From Citrobacter telavivensis (GTDB lineage: Bacteria > Pseudomonadota > Gammaproteobacteria > Enterobacterales > Enterobacteriaceae), in contig CP045205.1 in the NCBI GenBank assembly GCA_009363175.1, forward strand, positions 1,116,001-1,180,000: DNA of 64,000 nucleotides, written 5' to 3'. Every line of letters starts with the position of its first letter. Position 1 is the first letter of the stretch. Under the pieces are notes generated by a model, which saw only the letters and a program-made list of their open reading frames with translations, did not search any database and was not told the DNA's origin. This document shows, piece by piece, positions 49,578-58,199 of this stretch. The position numbers and the translations under genes were made by a program.

Positions 49578-50030
49578 ATGATCGTTGGTAACATTCACCA
49601 TCTGCAATCCTGGCTTCCTGAAGAACTTCGCCAGGCGATTGAGCACATCAAGGCAAACGTCACCGAAACGACGGAGAAGGGGAAACATGAGATCGACGGC
49701 AGCCGTCTGTTCTATCTGATTTCTGAAGATATGACCGAGCCGTTCGAGAAGCGTCGGGCGGAGTATCACGCGCGCTATCTGGATATTCAGATCGTGCTGA
49801 AAGGGCAGGAAGGGATGACCTTCAGCGTTCTGCCTGCCGGTAAGCCGGATACCGACTGGCTGGCTGATAAAGACATCGCGTTTTTAGCGGAAGGTGAGCA
49901 AGAGAAAACGCTGATCCTGAATGAAGGCGACTTTGTCGTCTTTTATCCGCAAGAAGTGCACAAACCGCTGTGTGCCGTCGGCGCACCCGCGCCGGTGCGT
50001 AAAGCGGTGGTTAAACTGCTGATGGCCTGA
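49578..50030 (+). CDS. tabA: YhcH/YjgK/YiaL family protein TabA
   Basis: Cupin-fold protein of 150 residues of the YhcH/YjgK family, close to E. coli TabA, known to affect biofilm formation and toxin-antitoxin effects. The conserved metal-binding set is visible: EYHARYLDIQ and the later HKPLC. ATG 49578 (MIVGNIHHLQ) matches E. coli; an in-frame start at 49560 is possible. It is monocistronic. Confidence 0.93.
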   Translation: MIVGNIHHLQSWLPEELRQAIEHIKANVTETTEKGKHEIDGSRLFYLISEDMTEPFEKRRAEYHARYLDIQIVLKGQEGMTFSVLPAGKPDTDWLADKDIAFLAEGEQEKTLILNEGDFVVFYPQEVHKPLCAVGAPAPVRKAVVKLLMA

Positions 50031-50052
50031 AACAGTCAAGGCCGGGACTGAG

Positions 50053-50087
50053 CAGCCGCTCCCTGAATCGGAGCGGCTGTACCTTTT
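50053..50087 (+). terminator. Terminator after tabA
   Basis: CAGCCGCTCC (50053-50062) pairs with GGAGCGGCTG (50070-50079), followed by TACCTTTT. Confidence 0.75.
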
Positions 50088-50509
50088 ATCCCTTATCTTA
50101 AATTCGGCCGTAAAGTTCCTTGCTCCTGCGAAAGCGGTAAAAAATATCAAAACGGCTGCCTGCATTCATCATTCAGAAGAGAGCCAATCTGTACAGGTCG
50201 GTTTATTTCAGCCATTAATAGCGCACCGCGATCACATTATTTCCTTATGTATTTAAATATATAACGAGGGCTCGATTTCAGTTAGTCGTTGTATATTTAA
50301 TTTTATATCGCTATCGCCATAACTTCAGTCACAACATACGGTTAGCGGTAACCTTTTCGGTTAACTTTCAAAAACTCGATCAATAGCACGTTTAACTCTT
50401 TCTGGTTAATAACACTTTTGTGTTACATCAATTCTTGTTTAAAAAGCATCCCGCAAAATATATCCCACAAAATTAAATATTAACTTTTGAATTAATTTCA
50501 GGGCAAGGT
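50088..50509. other. Upstream region of the torYZ-like operon
   Basis: About 420 AT-rich bases with no gene. An FNR-like sequence TTGTG-TTAC-ATCAA (50418-50431) matches the FNR consensus at eight of ten positions. An inverted repeat GGTAACC-TTTTC-GGTTAAC lies at about 50346-50364. No TorR box was recognised. Confidence 0.4.
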
Positions 50510-51610
50510 ATGAATAAAAAATGGAAGTGGATAGCAGGTCTTGTTTTCGTGGGCATTATCCTGGGGGGAACTCTCGCGCTGTCATCCATGTGGATGATGC
50601 ATAAAACGTCTGACACCTCGTTTTGTCTCTCCTGTCACACCATGCAAGCACCCTATGAAGAGTACCAGGGGTCTGCGCACTTTATGAATCAAAAAGGTAT
50701 CCGCGCTGAGTGCCAGGATTGCCATATTCCGCAATCGGGTATGGATTACCTGATCACGAAAGTTCGGGCCAGCAAGGATATCTGGCATGAGTTTGTCACC
50801 GGCAAAATTGATACGCCGGAAAAATATGAGGCGCACCGCCTTGAGATGGCGGAGACCGTCTGGGATCAAATGAAAGCCAACGATTCGGCGACCTGCCGCT
50901 CGTGTCACCAGTTTGACGCCATGGATCTGCAAAAGCAGAGCGCCGACGCGCAGAAAATGCATGCGCTGGGCATCAAAGAAAAACAAACCTGTATTGATTG
51001 CCATAAAGGTATCGCGCACTTCCCACCTGAAATCACAATTGACTCCAAAGCCCATGATGCACTGATAGAAAGCGCACGCCAGACGCCGGTTGATGCAAAA
51101 GAAGTGTACCCCGTCGCGCCTACCTCACTGGGCAATCTGGGCACGGTTTACCCGGCCACCAAACTGAACGTGGTGGGTCAGTCTGGCGATGCGCGTGAAG
51201 TGGAGATAATCGGTAGCCAAATGCAGGGAGCCGAGCAGGTGATTTACTTTGCGGCGGGCCAGCGTTTAGTCCTTGCCACGCTTACCGATGAAGGACAAAA
51301 AGCACTCAAAATCTCCAGTGACTGGGAAAAAGATCCTTACGGAAACGCGTGGCGCACGGTTTCTCTACGCGCGCCACTGGCTGAACCCGCACTGGGTAAA
51401 CCCGACGCTATCTGGGACTACGCCAAAACACTCGACAAAACGTATTGCTCCGGATGCCATGCGCCGATTTCTTCTGAACATTACACCTTAAATGCCTGGC
51501 CTTCCGTAGCAAAAGGGATGGGCGCGAGAACGGACATCAGCGCTGAGGATTTAGACATCCTTACTCGCTGGTTCCAGTATCACGCCAAAGATTTTACCTC
51601 TAAGGAATAA
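50510..51610 (+). CDS. torY: Pentahaem c-type cytochrome, NapC/NirT family (TorY-like)
   Basis: Membrane-anchored quinol dehydrogenase of 366 residues. One N-terminal transmembrane anchor (about 7-29) is followed by four NapC-type haem motifs (CLSCH, CQDCH, CRSCH, CIDCH) and a C-terminal haem domain with CSGCH, so five haems as in TorC/TorY. It passes electrons from menaquinol to the periplasmic reductase encoded 27 bases downstream. I call it TorY-like because the partner resembles TorZ; TorC is an alternative. Confidence 0.88.
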   Translation: MNKKWKWIAGLVFVGIILGGTLALSSMWMMHKTSDTSFCLSCHTMQAPYEEYQGSAHFMNQKGIRAECQDCHIPQSGMDYLITKVRASKDIWHEFVTGKIDTPEKYEAHRLEMAETVWDQMKANDSATCRSCHQFDAMDLQKQSADAQKMHALGIKEKQTCIDCHKGIAHFPPEITIDSKAHDALIESARQTPVDAKEVYPVAPTSLGNLGTVYPATKLNVVGQSGDAREVEIIGSQMQGAEQVIYFAAGQRLVLATLTDEGQKALKISSDWEKDPYGNAWRTVSLRAPLAEPALGKPDAIWDYAKTLDKTYCSGCHAPISSEHYTLNAWPSVAKGMGARTDISAEDLDILTRWFQYHAKDFTSKE

Positions 51611-51637
51611 CTGAAAATTACGATTAAAGGAAACCCC

Positions 51638-54085
51638 ATGAATCTTACACGACGTAACTTTATAAAGTATGCCGGCGGTTCCGCTGGCGCAATGATGATT
51701 ACCTCGGCAATCCCGATGCCGACGTGGGCCGCAGGCGCGCCGGGTAACGCGATCCTGACTGCGGGGCGTTGGGGAGCGATGTACATTGAGGTTAAAGACG
51801 GCAAAATTGTTTCGTCTCGTGGCGCGCTGGCGAAAACGATTCCCAACGATCTGCAAACTACCGCACCGGATCAGGCACATACCCCGTGCCGTATTCAATC
51901 TCCGATGGTACGTAAAGGCTTTCTGAATGCGCCGGGCAAACCGGACGGCAACCGTGGTAAAGACGAGTTCGTCAAAGTGTCATGGGAAGACGCCCTGAAG
52001 CTCATTCACGAACAGCACGCCCGTATCCGTGCCGAGCATGGCCCTTCTTCCGTATTTGCGGGGTCTTATGGCTGGCGCTCCAGTGGCGTACTGCACAAAG
52101 CGCAGACGCTGCTTCAGCGTTACATGAGCATGGCGGGCGGCTACACCGGACATACCGGCGACTACTCTACTGGCGCGGCACAGGTGATCATGCCGCACGT
52201 AGTCGGTTCGGTAGAAGTTTACGAGCAGCAGACGGCATGGCCGCTGCTCCTTGAACATAGCCAGGTGGTGGTCCTGTGGGGCCTTAACCCACTGAACACC
52301 CTGAAAATTGCCTGGACCAGTACTGATGAGCAAGGCCTCGAGTACTTCAATAAACTGAAAGCCTCCGGCAAAACCGTTATCGCCATCGATCCGCAACGCT
52401 CAGAAACCATCGATTTCTTCGGTGATAAAGCGCAGTGGATTGCGCCGAATATGGGTACCGACGTGGCGCTGATGTTGGGTATTGCGTCCGTGCTGGTAGA
52501 AAAAGGCCTGCATGACAAAGCCTTCCTCGATAAATACACCACCGGCTATGGCGAATTCGAAGCTTATCTGACGGGTAAAAGCGACAACACGCCGAAAAAT
52601 CCGGCCTGGGCCGAGAAGATTTGCGGCGTTCCGGCGAAGCAAATGGAAATTCTGGCGGAAATCTTTGCCAAGAATAAAACCATGCTGATGGCGGGCTGGG
52701 GCATTCAGCGTCAGCAGTATGGCGAACAGCGCCACTGGATGCTGGTCACCCTGGCGGCGATGCTCGGCCAGATTGGTACCGAGGGTGGCGGTTTTGGTTT
52801 CTCTTACCATTACTCTAACGGCGGCAACCCAACCCGTAGCGGCGGGGTGCTGTCGGCGATTTCAGCGACAATCGCAGGCGGCTCGTCTGCTGGCAACGAC
52901 TGGGCAACTTCCGATGCGGTTGAAGCGTTCCCGGTTGCGCGTATTGTTGAGGCCCTGGAAAACCCCGGTGGCAAATATCAGCATAATGGTAAAGAACAAA
53001 CCTTCCCCGATCTGCGCATGATCTGGTGGGCCGGCGGTGGCAACTTCACTCATCATCAGGACACCAACCGCCTGGTAAAAGCCTGGCAAAAACCGGAACT
53101 GGTGGTGATCTCCGAGTGCTACTGGACGGCTGCTGCCAAGCACGCTGATATTGTTCTGCCGATCACCACATCGTTTGAACGTAACGACCTGACCATGACC
53201 GGCGACTACAGCAACCAGCATCTGGTGCCGATGAAACAAGCTATCCCACCGCAATTCGAGGCCCGCAACGATTTTGACGTGTTCGCGGATATGGCGGAGT
53301 TGCTGAAACCAGGCGGTAAAGCTGCCTATACCGAAGGCAAGAGCGAAATGGACTGGCTGCGCGAGTTCTACGACGTGGCGCAGAAAGGCGCTCGCCAGCA
53401 GCGCGTCAATATGCCGCAGTTTACCGCCTTCTGGGACGCGAACAAGCTGATCGAAATGCGTAAGAACCCGAAAGAAGAAGCATTTGTGCGCTATGCCGAT
53501 TTCCGTAAGGACCCGGTGATGAACCCGCTGGGTACGCCGAGCGGCAAAATCGAGATCTACTCGAAAACCATCGAAGGCTTCAACTATAAGGATTGCCCGG
53601 CGCATCCGACCTGGCTGGAACCAGACGAGTGGGCTGGCAACGCTAAAGAGGGTGAACTGCAACTGCTGACCGCGCACCCGGCGCATCGTTTACACAGCCA
53701 GCTTAACTATGCGTCGCTGCGTAAACAGTATGCGGTGGCTAACCGTGAGCCGTTCTACATCCATCCGGAAGATGCGAAAAAACGTGGCATTGCCGACGGC
53801 GATTTGGTGCGTGTCTGGAACGCGCGCGGCCAGGTGTTGACCGGCGCGAAAGTTACCGACGGCATCAAGCAGGGCGTGGTGTGTATCCATGAAGGCGCAT
53901 GGCCGGATCTGGATTATGCTGGCACCGGGATCTGTAAAAACGGCGGGGCCAACGTGCTTACCAAAGACATCCCGACCTCGCGTCTGGCGAATGGCTGTGC
54001 TGGCAACACTGCGCTGGTGATGGCGGAGAAATACACTGGACCGGAGCTGGAACTTACCGCGTTTACGCCACCAATGGGCGCGTAA
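51638..54085 (+). CDS. torZ: Periplasmic molybdopterin S-/N-oxide reductase (TorZ-like)
   Basis: DMSO/TMAO reductase family enzyme of 815 residues. A Tat signal peptide with the twin-arginine motif LTRRNFIKYAGG is cut after PTWAA. The Mo-ligand serine is in the TGDYSTGAAQ segment. It lacks the N-terminal [4Fe-4S] cysteines, as expected for this group. It is very similar to E. coli TorZ (BisZ) over its length, less so to TorA. It probably reduces TMAO, biotin sulfoxide or methionine sulfoxide. The dedicated chaperone (TorD) is not adjacent. Confidence 0.9.
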   Translation: MNLTRRNFIKYAGGSAGAMMITSAIPMPTWAAGAPGNAILTAGRWGAMYIEVKDGKIVSSRGALAKTIPNDLQTTAPDQAHTPCRIQSPMVRKGFLNAPGKPDGNRGKDEFVKVSWEDALKLIHEQHARIRAEHGPSSVFAGSYGWRSSGVLHKAQTLLQRYMSMAGGYTGHTGDYSTGAAQVIMPHVVGSVEVYEQQTAWPLLLEHSQVVVLWGLNPLNTLKIAWTSTDEQGLEYFNKLKASGKTVIAIDPQRSETIDFFGDKAQWIAPNMGTDVALMLGIASVLVEKGLHDKAFLDKYTTGYGEFEAYLTGKSDNTPKNPAWAEKICGVPAKQMEILAEIFAKNKTMLMAGWGIQRQQYGEQRHWMLVTLAAMLGQIGTEGGGFGFSYHYSNGGNPTRSGGVLSAISATIAGGSSAGNDWATSDAVEAFPVARIVEALENPGGKYQHNGKEQTFPDLRMIWWAGGGNFTHHQDTNRLVKAWQKPELVVISECYWTAAAKHADIVLPITTSFERNDLTMTGDYSNQHLVPMKQAIPPQFEARNDFDVFADMAELLKPGGKAAYTEGKSEMDWLREFYDVAQKGARQQRVNMPQFTAFWDANKLIEMRKNPKEEAFVRYADFRKDPVMNPLGTPSGKIEIYSKTIEGFNYKDCPAHPTWLEPDEWAGNAKEGELQLLTAHPAHRLHSQLNYASLRKQYAVANREPFYIHPEDAKKRGIADGDLVRVWNARGQVLTGAKVTDGIKQGVVCIHEGAWPDLDYAGTGICKNGGANVLTKDIPTSRLANGCAGNTALVMAEKYTGPELELTAFTPPMGA

Positions 54086-54138
54086 TTCACGGTTGTAATA
54101 CTGAGCGGAAACGGTGATTTCGTCTCAGACTACTCATG

Positions 54139-54169
54139 AACCCCACATTGTTATGTGGGGTTTTTCTTT
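54139..54169. terminator. Terminator between torZ-like gene and argI
   Basis: CCCCACA pairs with TGTGGGG (about 54141-54160), followed by TTTTTCTTTG. It ends the torYZ-like transcript and, in the other direction, possibly argI. Confidence 0.88.
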
Positions 54170-54179
54170 GCAGATAACA

Positions 54180-55184
54180 TTATTGTGCCAGCGTTGCCAC
54201 CATCACGGCTTTAATGGTATGCATCCGGTTTTCGGCCTGGTCGAACACAATACTGGCCGGGGATTCAAATACCTCATCGGTGACTTCCATCCCGCCATGC
54301 AGACCAAATTCCTCCGCCATTTTTTTACCGAGCGTGGTCTGGTCGTCATGAAACGCGGGCAGGCAGTGCAGGAACTTCACCTGCGGATTCCCGGAAAGCG
54401 TCATCATCTGGCTGTTGACCTGATAGTCACGCAGCATGGCGATACGCTCCGCCCACTTCTCTTTTGGTTCGCCCATCGACACCCAGACGTCGGTGTAGAT
54501 AAAGTCCGCACCTTTCACTCCTGCCGCGATATCTTCGGTGAGCGTAATGTTGCCGCCATTTTTCTTCGCCATTGCGCTGCATTCTGCGACCAGCGATGCT
54601 TCTGGCCAGCAGGTTTTTGGCGCCACCAGACGCAGATCAAGCCCGGTGAGTGCGGCGGCTTCCAGCATTGAGTTACCCATGTTATTGCGCGCATCACCGG
54701 CGTAAACCAGCGTCATGTCGTTGAACGCTGTGCCCGGTAAATGTTCCTGCATTGTCAGCAGGTCGGCCAGCAACTGGGTGGGATGGAACTCATTGGTCAA
54801 CCCGTTCCATACCGGTACACCGGCATAGTCGGCCAGCGTTTCGACCACTTCCTGACCGTAACCGCGATACTGAATGCCGTCATACATCCTGCCCAGCACG
54901 CGTGCGGTGTCCTTAATTGACTCTTTATGCCCAATCTGGCTCCCGCTGGAACCGAGATAAGTGACGCGAGCGCCCTGGTCGTAAGCGGCAACTTCGAAAG
55001 AGCATCGTGTACGGGTCGAGTCTTTTTCGAAGATGAGCGCGATGTTTTTGCCTGTAAGTTTTTGTTCTTCTTTGCCATTTTTCTTATCGGCTTTCAGTTT
55101 TGCGGCAAGTTGGATAAGTGCGTTGAGTTCAGCAGAGGTGAAATCGAGTAACTTTAAAAAATGCTTCTGATAAAAACCTGACAT
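54180..55184 (-). CDS. argI: Anabolic ornithine carbamoyltransferase ArgI
   Basis: Ornithine carbamoyltransferase of 334 residues, making citrulline from ornithine and carbamoyl phosphate in arginine synthesis. Motifs STRTR, HPTQ and HCLPAFHD are present. It is assigned as the anabolic enzyme because of its position before rraB as in E. coli, and because two ARG boxes lie upstream; arcB at 45.6 kb is the catabolic paralogue. The start at 55184 follows GGGAGG. Confidence 0.95.
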   Translation of the reverse strand: MSGFYQKHFLKLLDFTSAELNALIQLAAKLKADKKNGKEEQKLTGKNIALIFEKDSTRTRCSFEVAAYDQGARVTYLGSSGSQIGHKESIKDTARVLGRMYDGIQYRGYGQEVVETLADYAGVPVWNGLTNEFHPTQLLADLLTMQEHLPGTAFNDMTLVYAGDARNNMGNSMLEAAALTGLDLRLVAPKTCWPEASLVAECSAMAKKNGGNITLTEDIAAGVKGADFIYTDVWVSMGEPKEKWAERIAMLRDYQVNSQMMTLSGNPQVKFLHCLPAFHDDQTTLGKKMAEEFGLHGGMEVTDEVFESPASIVFDQAENRMHTIKAVMVATLAQ

Positions 55185-55211
55185 AGTTCCCTCCCATGGC
55201 TGATGCCATCT

Positions 55212-55250
55212 ATTGAATTAAAATTCAATTTATATGGATGATTATGCATT
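55212..55250 (-). promoter_or_regulatory. Tandem ARG boxes upstream of argI
   Basis: ATTGAATTAAAATTCAAT (55212-55229) is a complete match to the ARG box consensus WNTGAATWWWWATTCANW. After exactly three bases a second 18-bp box (55233-55250) matches at 15 of 18 positions. This tandem 18-3-18 layout is the standard ArgR operator. Confidence 0.9.
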
Positions 55251-55347
55251 TGCAACCCCGTTTAACAAATCTTTTCTGGAAAGGTGGAGGCAACGACGGT
55301 GGTATGTGACAATAAGAGTATCGGCAGGACATTATGAGGAACGAGCC

Positions 55348-55773
55348 ATGGCAAACCCGGAACAACTGGAAGAGCAGCGTGAAGAAACGCGCCTGATTAT
55401 TGAAGAATTACTGGATGATGGCAGCGACCCGGACGCGCTGTATACCATCGAGCACCATCTTTCCGCAGACGATTTCGAAACCCTGGAAAAAGCCGCGGTT
55501 GAAGCGTTTAAACTTGGCTACGAAGTGACCGAGCCGGAAGAGCTGGAAGTGGAAGAAGGCGACACCGTCATTTGCTGCGATATCCTCAGTGAATGTGCGC
55601 TGAAAGCCGATCTTATCGACGCGCAGGTTGAGCAACTGATGAACCTGGCAGAGAAATATGACGTTGAATACGACGGCTGGGGCACCTACTTTGAAGATCC
55701 GAACGGTGAAGAAGGTGAAGAGGGCGACGACGAAGACTACGTCGACGAAGATGACGACGGCGTGCGTCACTAA
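55348..55773 (+). CDS. rraB: Regulator of ribonuclease E activity B (RraB)
   Basis: Acidic protein of 141 residues that binds RNase E and changes which mRNAs it cuts. It has a very acidic C-terminal tail (EEGEEGDDEDYVDEDDDG). ATG 55348 (MANPEQLEEQREETR) follows GAGGAACGAG; longer in-frame extensions run back into the argI operator and are rejected. It is slightly longer than E. coli RraB in the tail. Confidence 0.95.
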   Translation: MANPEQLEEQREETRLIIEELLDDGSDPDALYTIEHHLSADDFETLEKAAVEAFKLGYEVTEPEELEVEEGDTVICCDILSECALKADLIDAQVEQLMNLAEKYDVEYDGWGTYFEDPNGEEGEEGDDEDYVDEDDDGVRH

Positions 55774-55790
55774 GATCCCCGCACGTTAAA

Positions 55791-55820
55791 AGAGTACGGC
55801 AGTTTGCTGCCGTACTCTTT
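55791..55820 (+). terminator. Hairpin after rraB
   Basis: AGAGTACGGCAG (55791-55802) pairs with CTGCCGTACTCT (55807-55818) around TTTG, ending in a short TTT. It lies immediately before the miaE ribosome-binding site, so it may be a weak terminator or attenuator. Confidence 0.6.
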
Positions 55821-55833
55821 CGACAGGTTACAC

Positions 55834-56598
55834 ATGGACTATCCGCAAATTCTCTCCCCGGTACGCCAGTTTCTACACTGTCCTACCCCGCAGGCCTGGA
55901 TTGACCAGGCGCGCGATCCGCAAAACCTTCCTCTGCTGCTCACCGATCATTTGATTTGCGAACTTAAGGCGGCGCAAACGGCGATGCTGCTGGTGCGTAA
56001 GTACGTGGCGGATAAACCGGGTGCGGATGCGCTGCTCGCCTGGCTGCAGCCGTATGAAGCCTTTGCCTTCCGCGAAGGGCCGGAACCGGACTTTGTCGCG
56101 CTCCATAAACAGATTGGTAAAAGCGTGATGCCAGAAACGGACGATCCGTGGGGCCGCCAGCTTATCGACAGCATGGTGCTGTTGATAAAAGAAGAACTGC
56201 ACCACTTCTGGCAGGTGCGCGAAGCGATGCAGGCCAGAAATATTCCTTACGTGAAGATCACCGCCAGTCGCTACGCAAAAGGGATGCTGAAAGCGGTGCG
56301 CACGCATGAACCGCTGACGCTGATTGATAAGCTGATTTGTGGGGCTTACATCGAAGCACGCTCCTGCGAACGCTTTGCCGCGCTGGCCCCGTTTCTCGAT
56401 GACGACCTGCAAAAGTTCTACCTGTCGCTACTGCGCTCCGAAGCGCGCCACTTTCAGGACTACCTGGCGCTGGCGCAACAGGTGTCGCAGGAGGATATTT
56501 CTCCCCGCGTCCGTCATTTTGGTGAAGTGGAAGCCGTGCTGATAGCCTCACCGGACAATGAGTTTCGCTTTCACAGCGGCGTCCCCGTCGCCTCTTAA
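55834..56598 (+). CDS. miaE: tRNA 2-methylthio-N6-isopentenyl-adenosine-37 hydroxylase MiaE
   Basis: Non-haem diiron monooxygenase of 254 residues that hydroxylates ms2i6A37 to ms2io6A37 in tRNAs reading UNN codons, using oxygen. Ferritin-like ligands can be placed in ICELKAAQ, EELHHFWQ, IEARSCERF and EARHFQDY. It is absent from E. coli K-12 but present in Salmonella, which helps place the organism. ATG 55834 (MDYPQILSPV) is preferred to 55804, which lies within the preceding hairpin. Confidence 0.93.
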   Translation: MDYPQILSPVRQFLHCPTPQAWIDQARDPQNLPLLLTDHLICELKAAQTAMLLVRKYVADKPGADALLAWLQPYEAFAFREGPEPDFVALHKQIGKSVMPETDDPWGRQLIDSMVLLIKEELHHFWQVREAMQARNIPYVKITASRYAKGMLKAVRTHEPLTLIDKLICGAYIEARSCERFAALAPFLDDDLQKFYLSLLRSEARHFQDYLALAQQVSQEDISPRVRHFGEVEAVLIASPDNEFRFHSGVPVAS

Positions 56599-56679
56599 TT
56601 TCGGTAGTTCTGCCTGCTGTAAGGTGACATCCCGTCGCGAGCAGGGAAAAATGTCTCCTTTTCAGGGCAAGGAATACCG

Positions 56680-57510
56680 ATGAACTGGACACATGTACTT
56701 CTCGCAGGCTACGTCGGCGCGGTTATCGCTGCGGTGATTGGGCTGATGCGTAAAAAAGGCTGGGTGGGGAAAGCCTCTGGCGCGGTGCTGATGATTGTGG
56801 CGATCGTCGCGTGGAACCTCTTTGACGTGCACTACCTGATCCCGCGAGAAAAAGCGGCATCCGGTCAAACGGAAGAGCAGCAGTTTGATGCCGTGCTACT
56901 GCAAATGCCGACGTTTCAGGTACTGAAGGAACAGGAGCCGACATTCTGGATCCATCTTCGTACACAGGCGCTGCAGCTAAAAAATGAAGGTAAAACCGAG
57001 CAGCAAATTATCGATACCATTCAACCGCAGGTGCTACAAATTCAGATGTCGCGTTTACAGCAGGCGCCGGACAGCAACGTCGTTGACTATATGAAGATCA
57101 ATCTCGAACAGATTGCCGCGGTGCAGAAAAAAGGCGACGACGAGTGTTTCCGCTTTCTCTTCCCGCAGGTCAAAGGCGGGATTAACCCGACGCGTCTGAT
57201 CTCGCAGGATATTCTGAAACGGCGTATGGAAGGCGATGCCACGATGATGCGCGCGGCGTATGGTGTCAATAAACACACGGTGACAGAGGCTGAGAAACAA
57301 CAGGCCATGGAGGATCTGCAAAACGTCGTACCGGTGCTGGTGCAGCGTTACGGGCAGGATGTACAGCTTATGGCTGAGCCGCAGAAGGGCGTGGGGAAAG
57401 AAAAGGTTGTCTGCGATCTGGTGCAGGATATGTGGGTGGAAGTGCTGAAATTGCCAGCCGCTCAGGCCGCTGGCGTGATTCGACTTTCGGTATCGCCTGA
57501 GATGCAATAA
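56680..57510 (+). CDS. Putative inner-membrane protein of unknown function
   Basis: Protein of 276 residues that I do not recognise as a named family. Two hydrophobic N-terminal segments (about 5-22 and 33-50, separated by a basic MRKKGWVGK turn) anchor a soluble C-terminal part of about 215 residues, rich in Gln and Glu. It contains helical repeats such as QPQVLQIQMSRLQQAP. It sits between miaE and yjgM, where Salmonella also has an unnamed membrane protein as far as I recall. The start follows CAAGGAATACCG. Confidence 0.75.
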   Translation: MNWTHVLLAGYVGAVIAAVIGLMRKKGWVGKASGAVLMIVAIVAWNLFDVHYLIPREKAASGQTEEQQFDAVLLQMPTFQVLKEQEPTFWIHLRTQALQLKNEGKTEQQIIDTIQPQVLQIQMSRLQQAPDSNVVDYMKINLEQIAAVQKKGDDECFRFLFPQVKGGINPTRLISQDILKRRMEGDATMMRAAYGVNKHTVTEAEKQQAMEDLQNVVPVLVQRYGQDVQLMAEPQKGVGKEKVVCDLVQDMWVEVLKLPAAQAAGVIRLSVSPEMQ

Positions 57511-57516
57511 CCTGCT

Positions 57517-58020
57517 TTACAGGGGTTTGAGCATGCGCACTTCGCAATCGACGTGCCCGGTGCAGCCCAGCGGTTCGCTGATATGCTCAAACCCTAAATG
57601 TTCGTACAGGCCAATCGCCTCGCGTAAAAAGGCAGTGGTTTCCAGATAGCAGTGTTTAAATCCCTGCGCGCGAGCGTGGTCCATCGCCATCAGCGCCAGC
57701 TTTTTCGCCATGCCTTGTCCGCGCGCCGCGGGCAAAAAGTACATTTTTTGCAGCTCGCAAATATCGGGTTCGCTACACGTTAACGGGGCAATTCCGCCAC
57801 CGCCCACGATTTCCCCATTACGCTCCACCACCCAATACGCATGGCCTGGCTGAGAGTAGAGCTGATACAGTTCGTCCAGATTCGGATCGGCAACCGTATA
57901 GCCTTTGTCAGCGGAGAGACCATATTCGGCGGACACCTGACGGATAACCGCCGCGATGACAGGATTATCCTGTACGCAAAGGGGACGGAGAGTGAGGGAC
58001 TGATGCTGTTGATTACTCAT
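57517..58020 (-). CDS. yjgM: GNAT-family N-acetyltransferase YjgM
   Basis: GNAT acetyltransferase of 167 residues close to E. coli YjgM. The acetyl-CoA loop motif is LPAARGQGMAKKLALMAMDHAR, and the C-terminal FEHISEPLGCTGHVDCEV block is typical. In E. coli it is linked to O-acetylation of serine-type amino acids and resistance to certain toxic analogues, but the main substrate is unclear. It converges on the unknown membrane gene, six bases between stops. Confidence 0.92.
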   Translation of the reverse strand: MSNQQHQSLTLRPLCVQDNPVIAAVIRQVSAEYGLSADKGYTVADPNLDELYQLYSQPGHAYWVVERNGEIVGGGGIAPLTCSEPDICELQKMYFLPAARGQGMAKKLALMAMDHARAQGFKHCYLETTAFLREAIGLYEHLGFEHISEPLGCTGHVDCEVRMLKPL

Positions 58021-58199
58021 ATTTTCGTTTAATTAAATCTACATATATATAATTATAATTGATATCACTGTCTGTGAAAGCATGCAAGCAGTACGTAAAA
58101 AAACAAGCGTTTCTTCACTGAACGGGTTATTCTGCGTTTTCTGATAGTGATATTATTTAATAGTTTTCATTTTTATATTTGGCAAACAAAGGAATTGTT

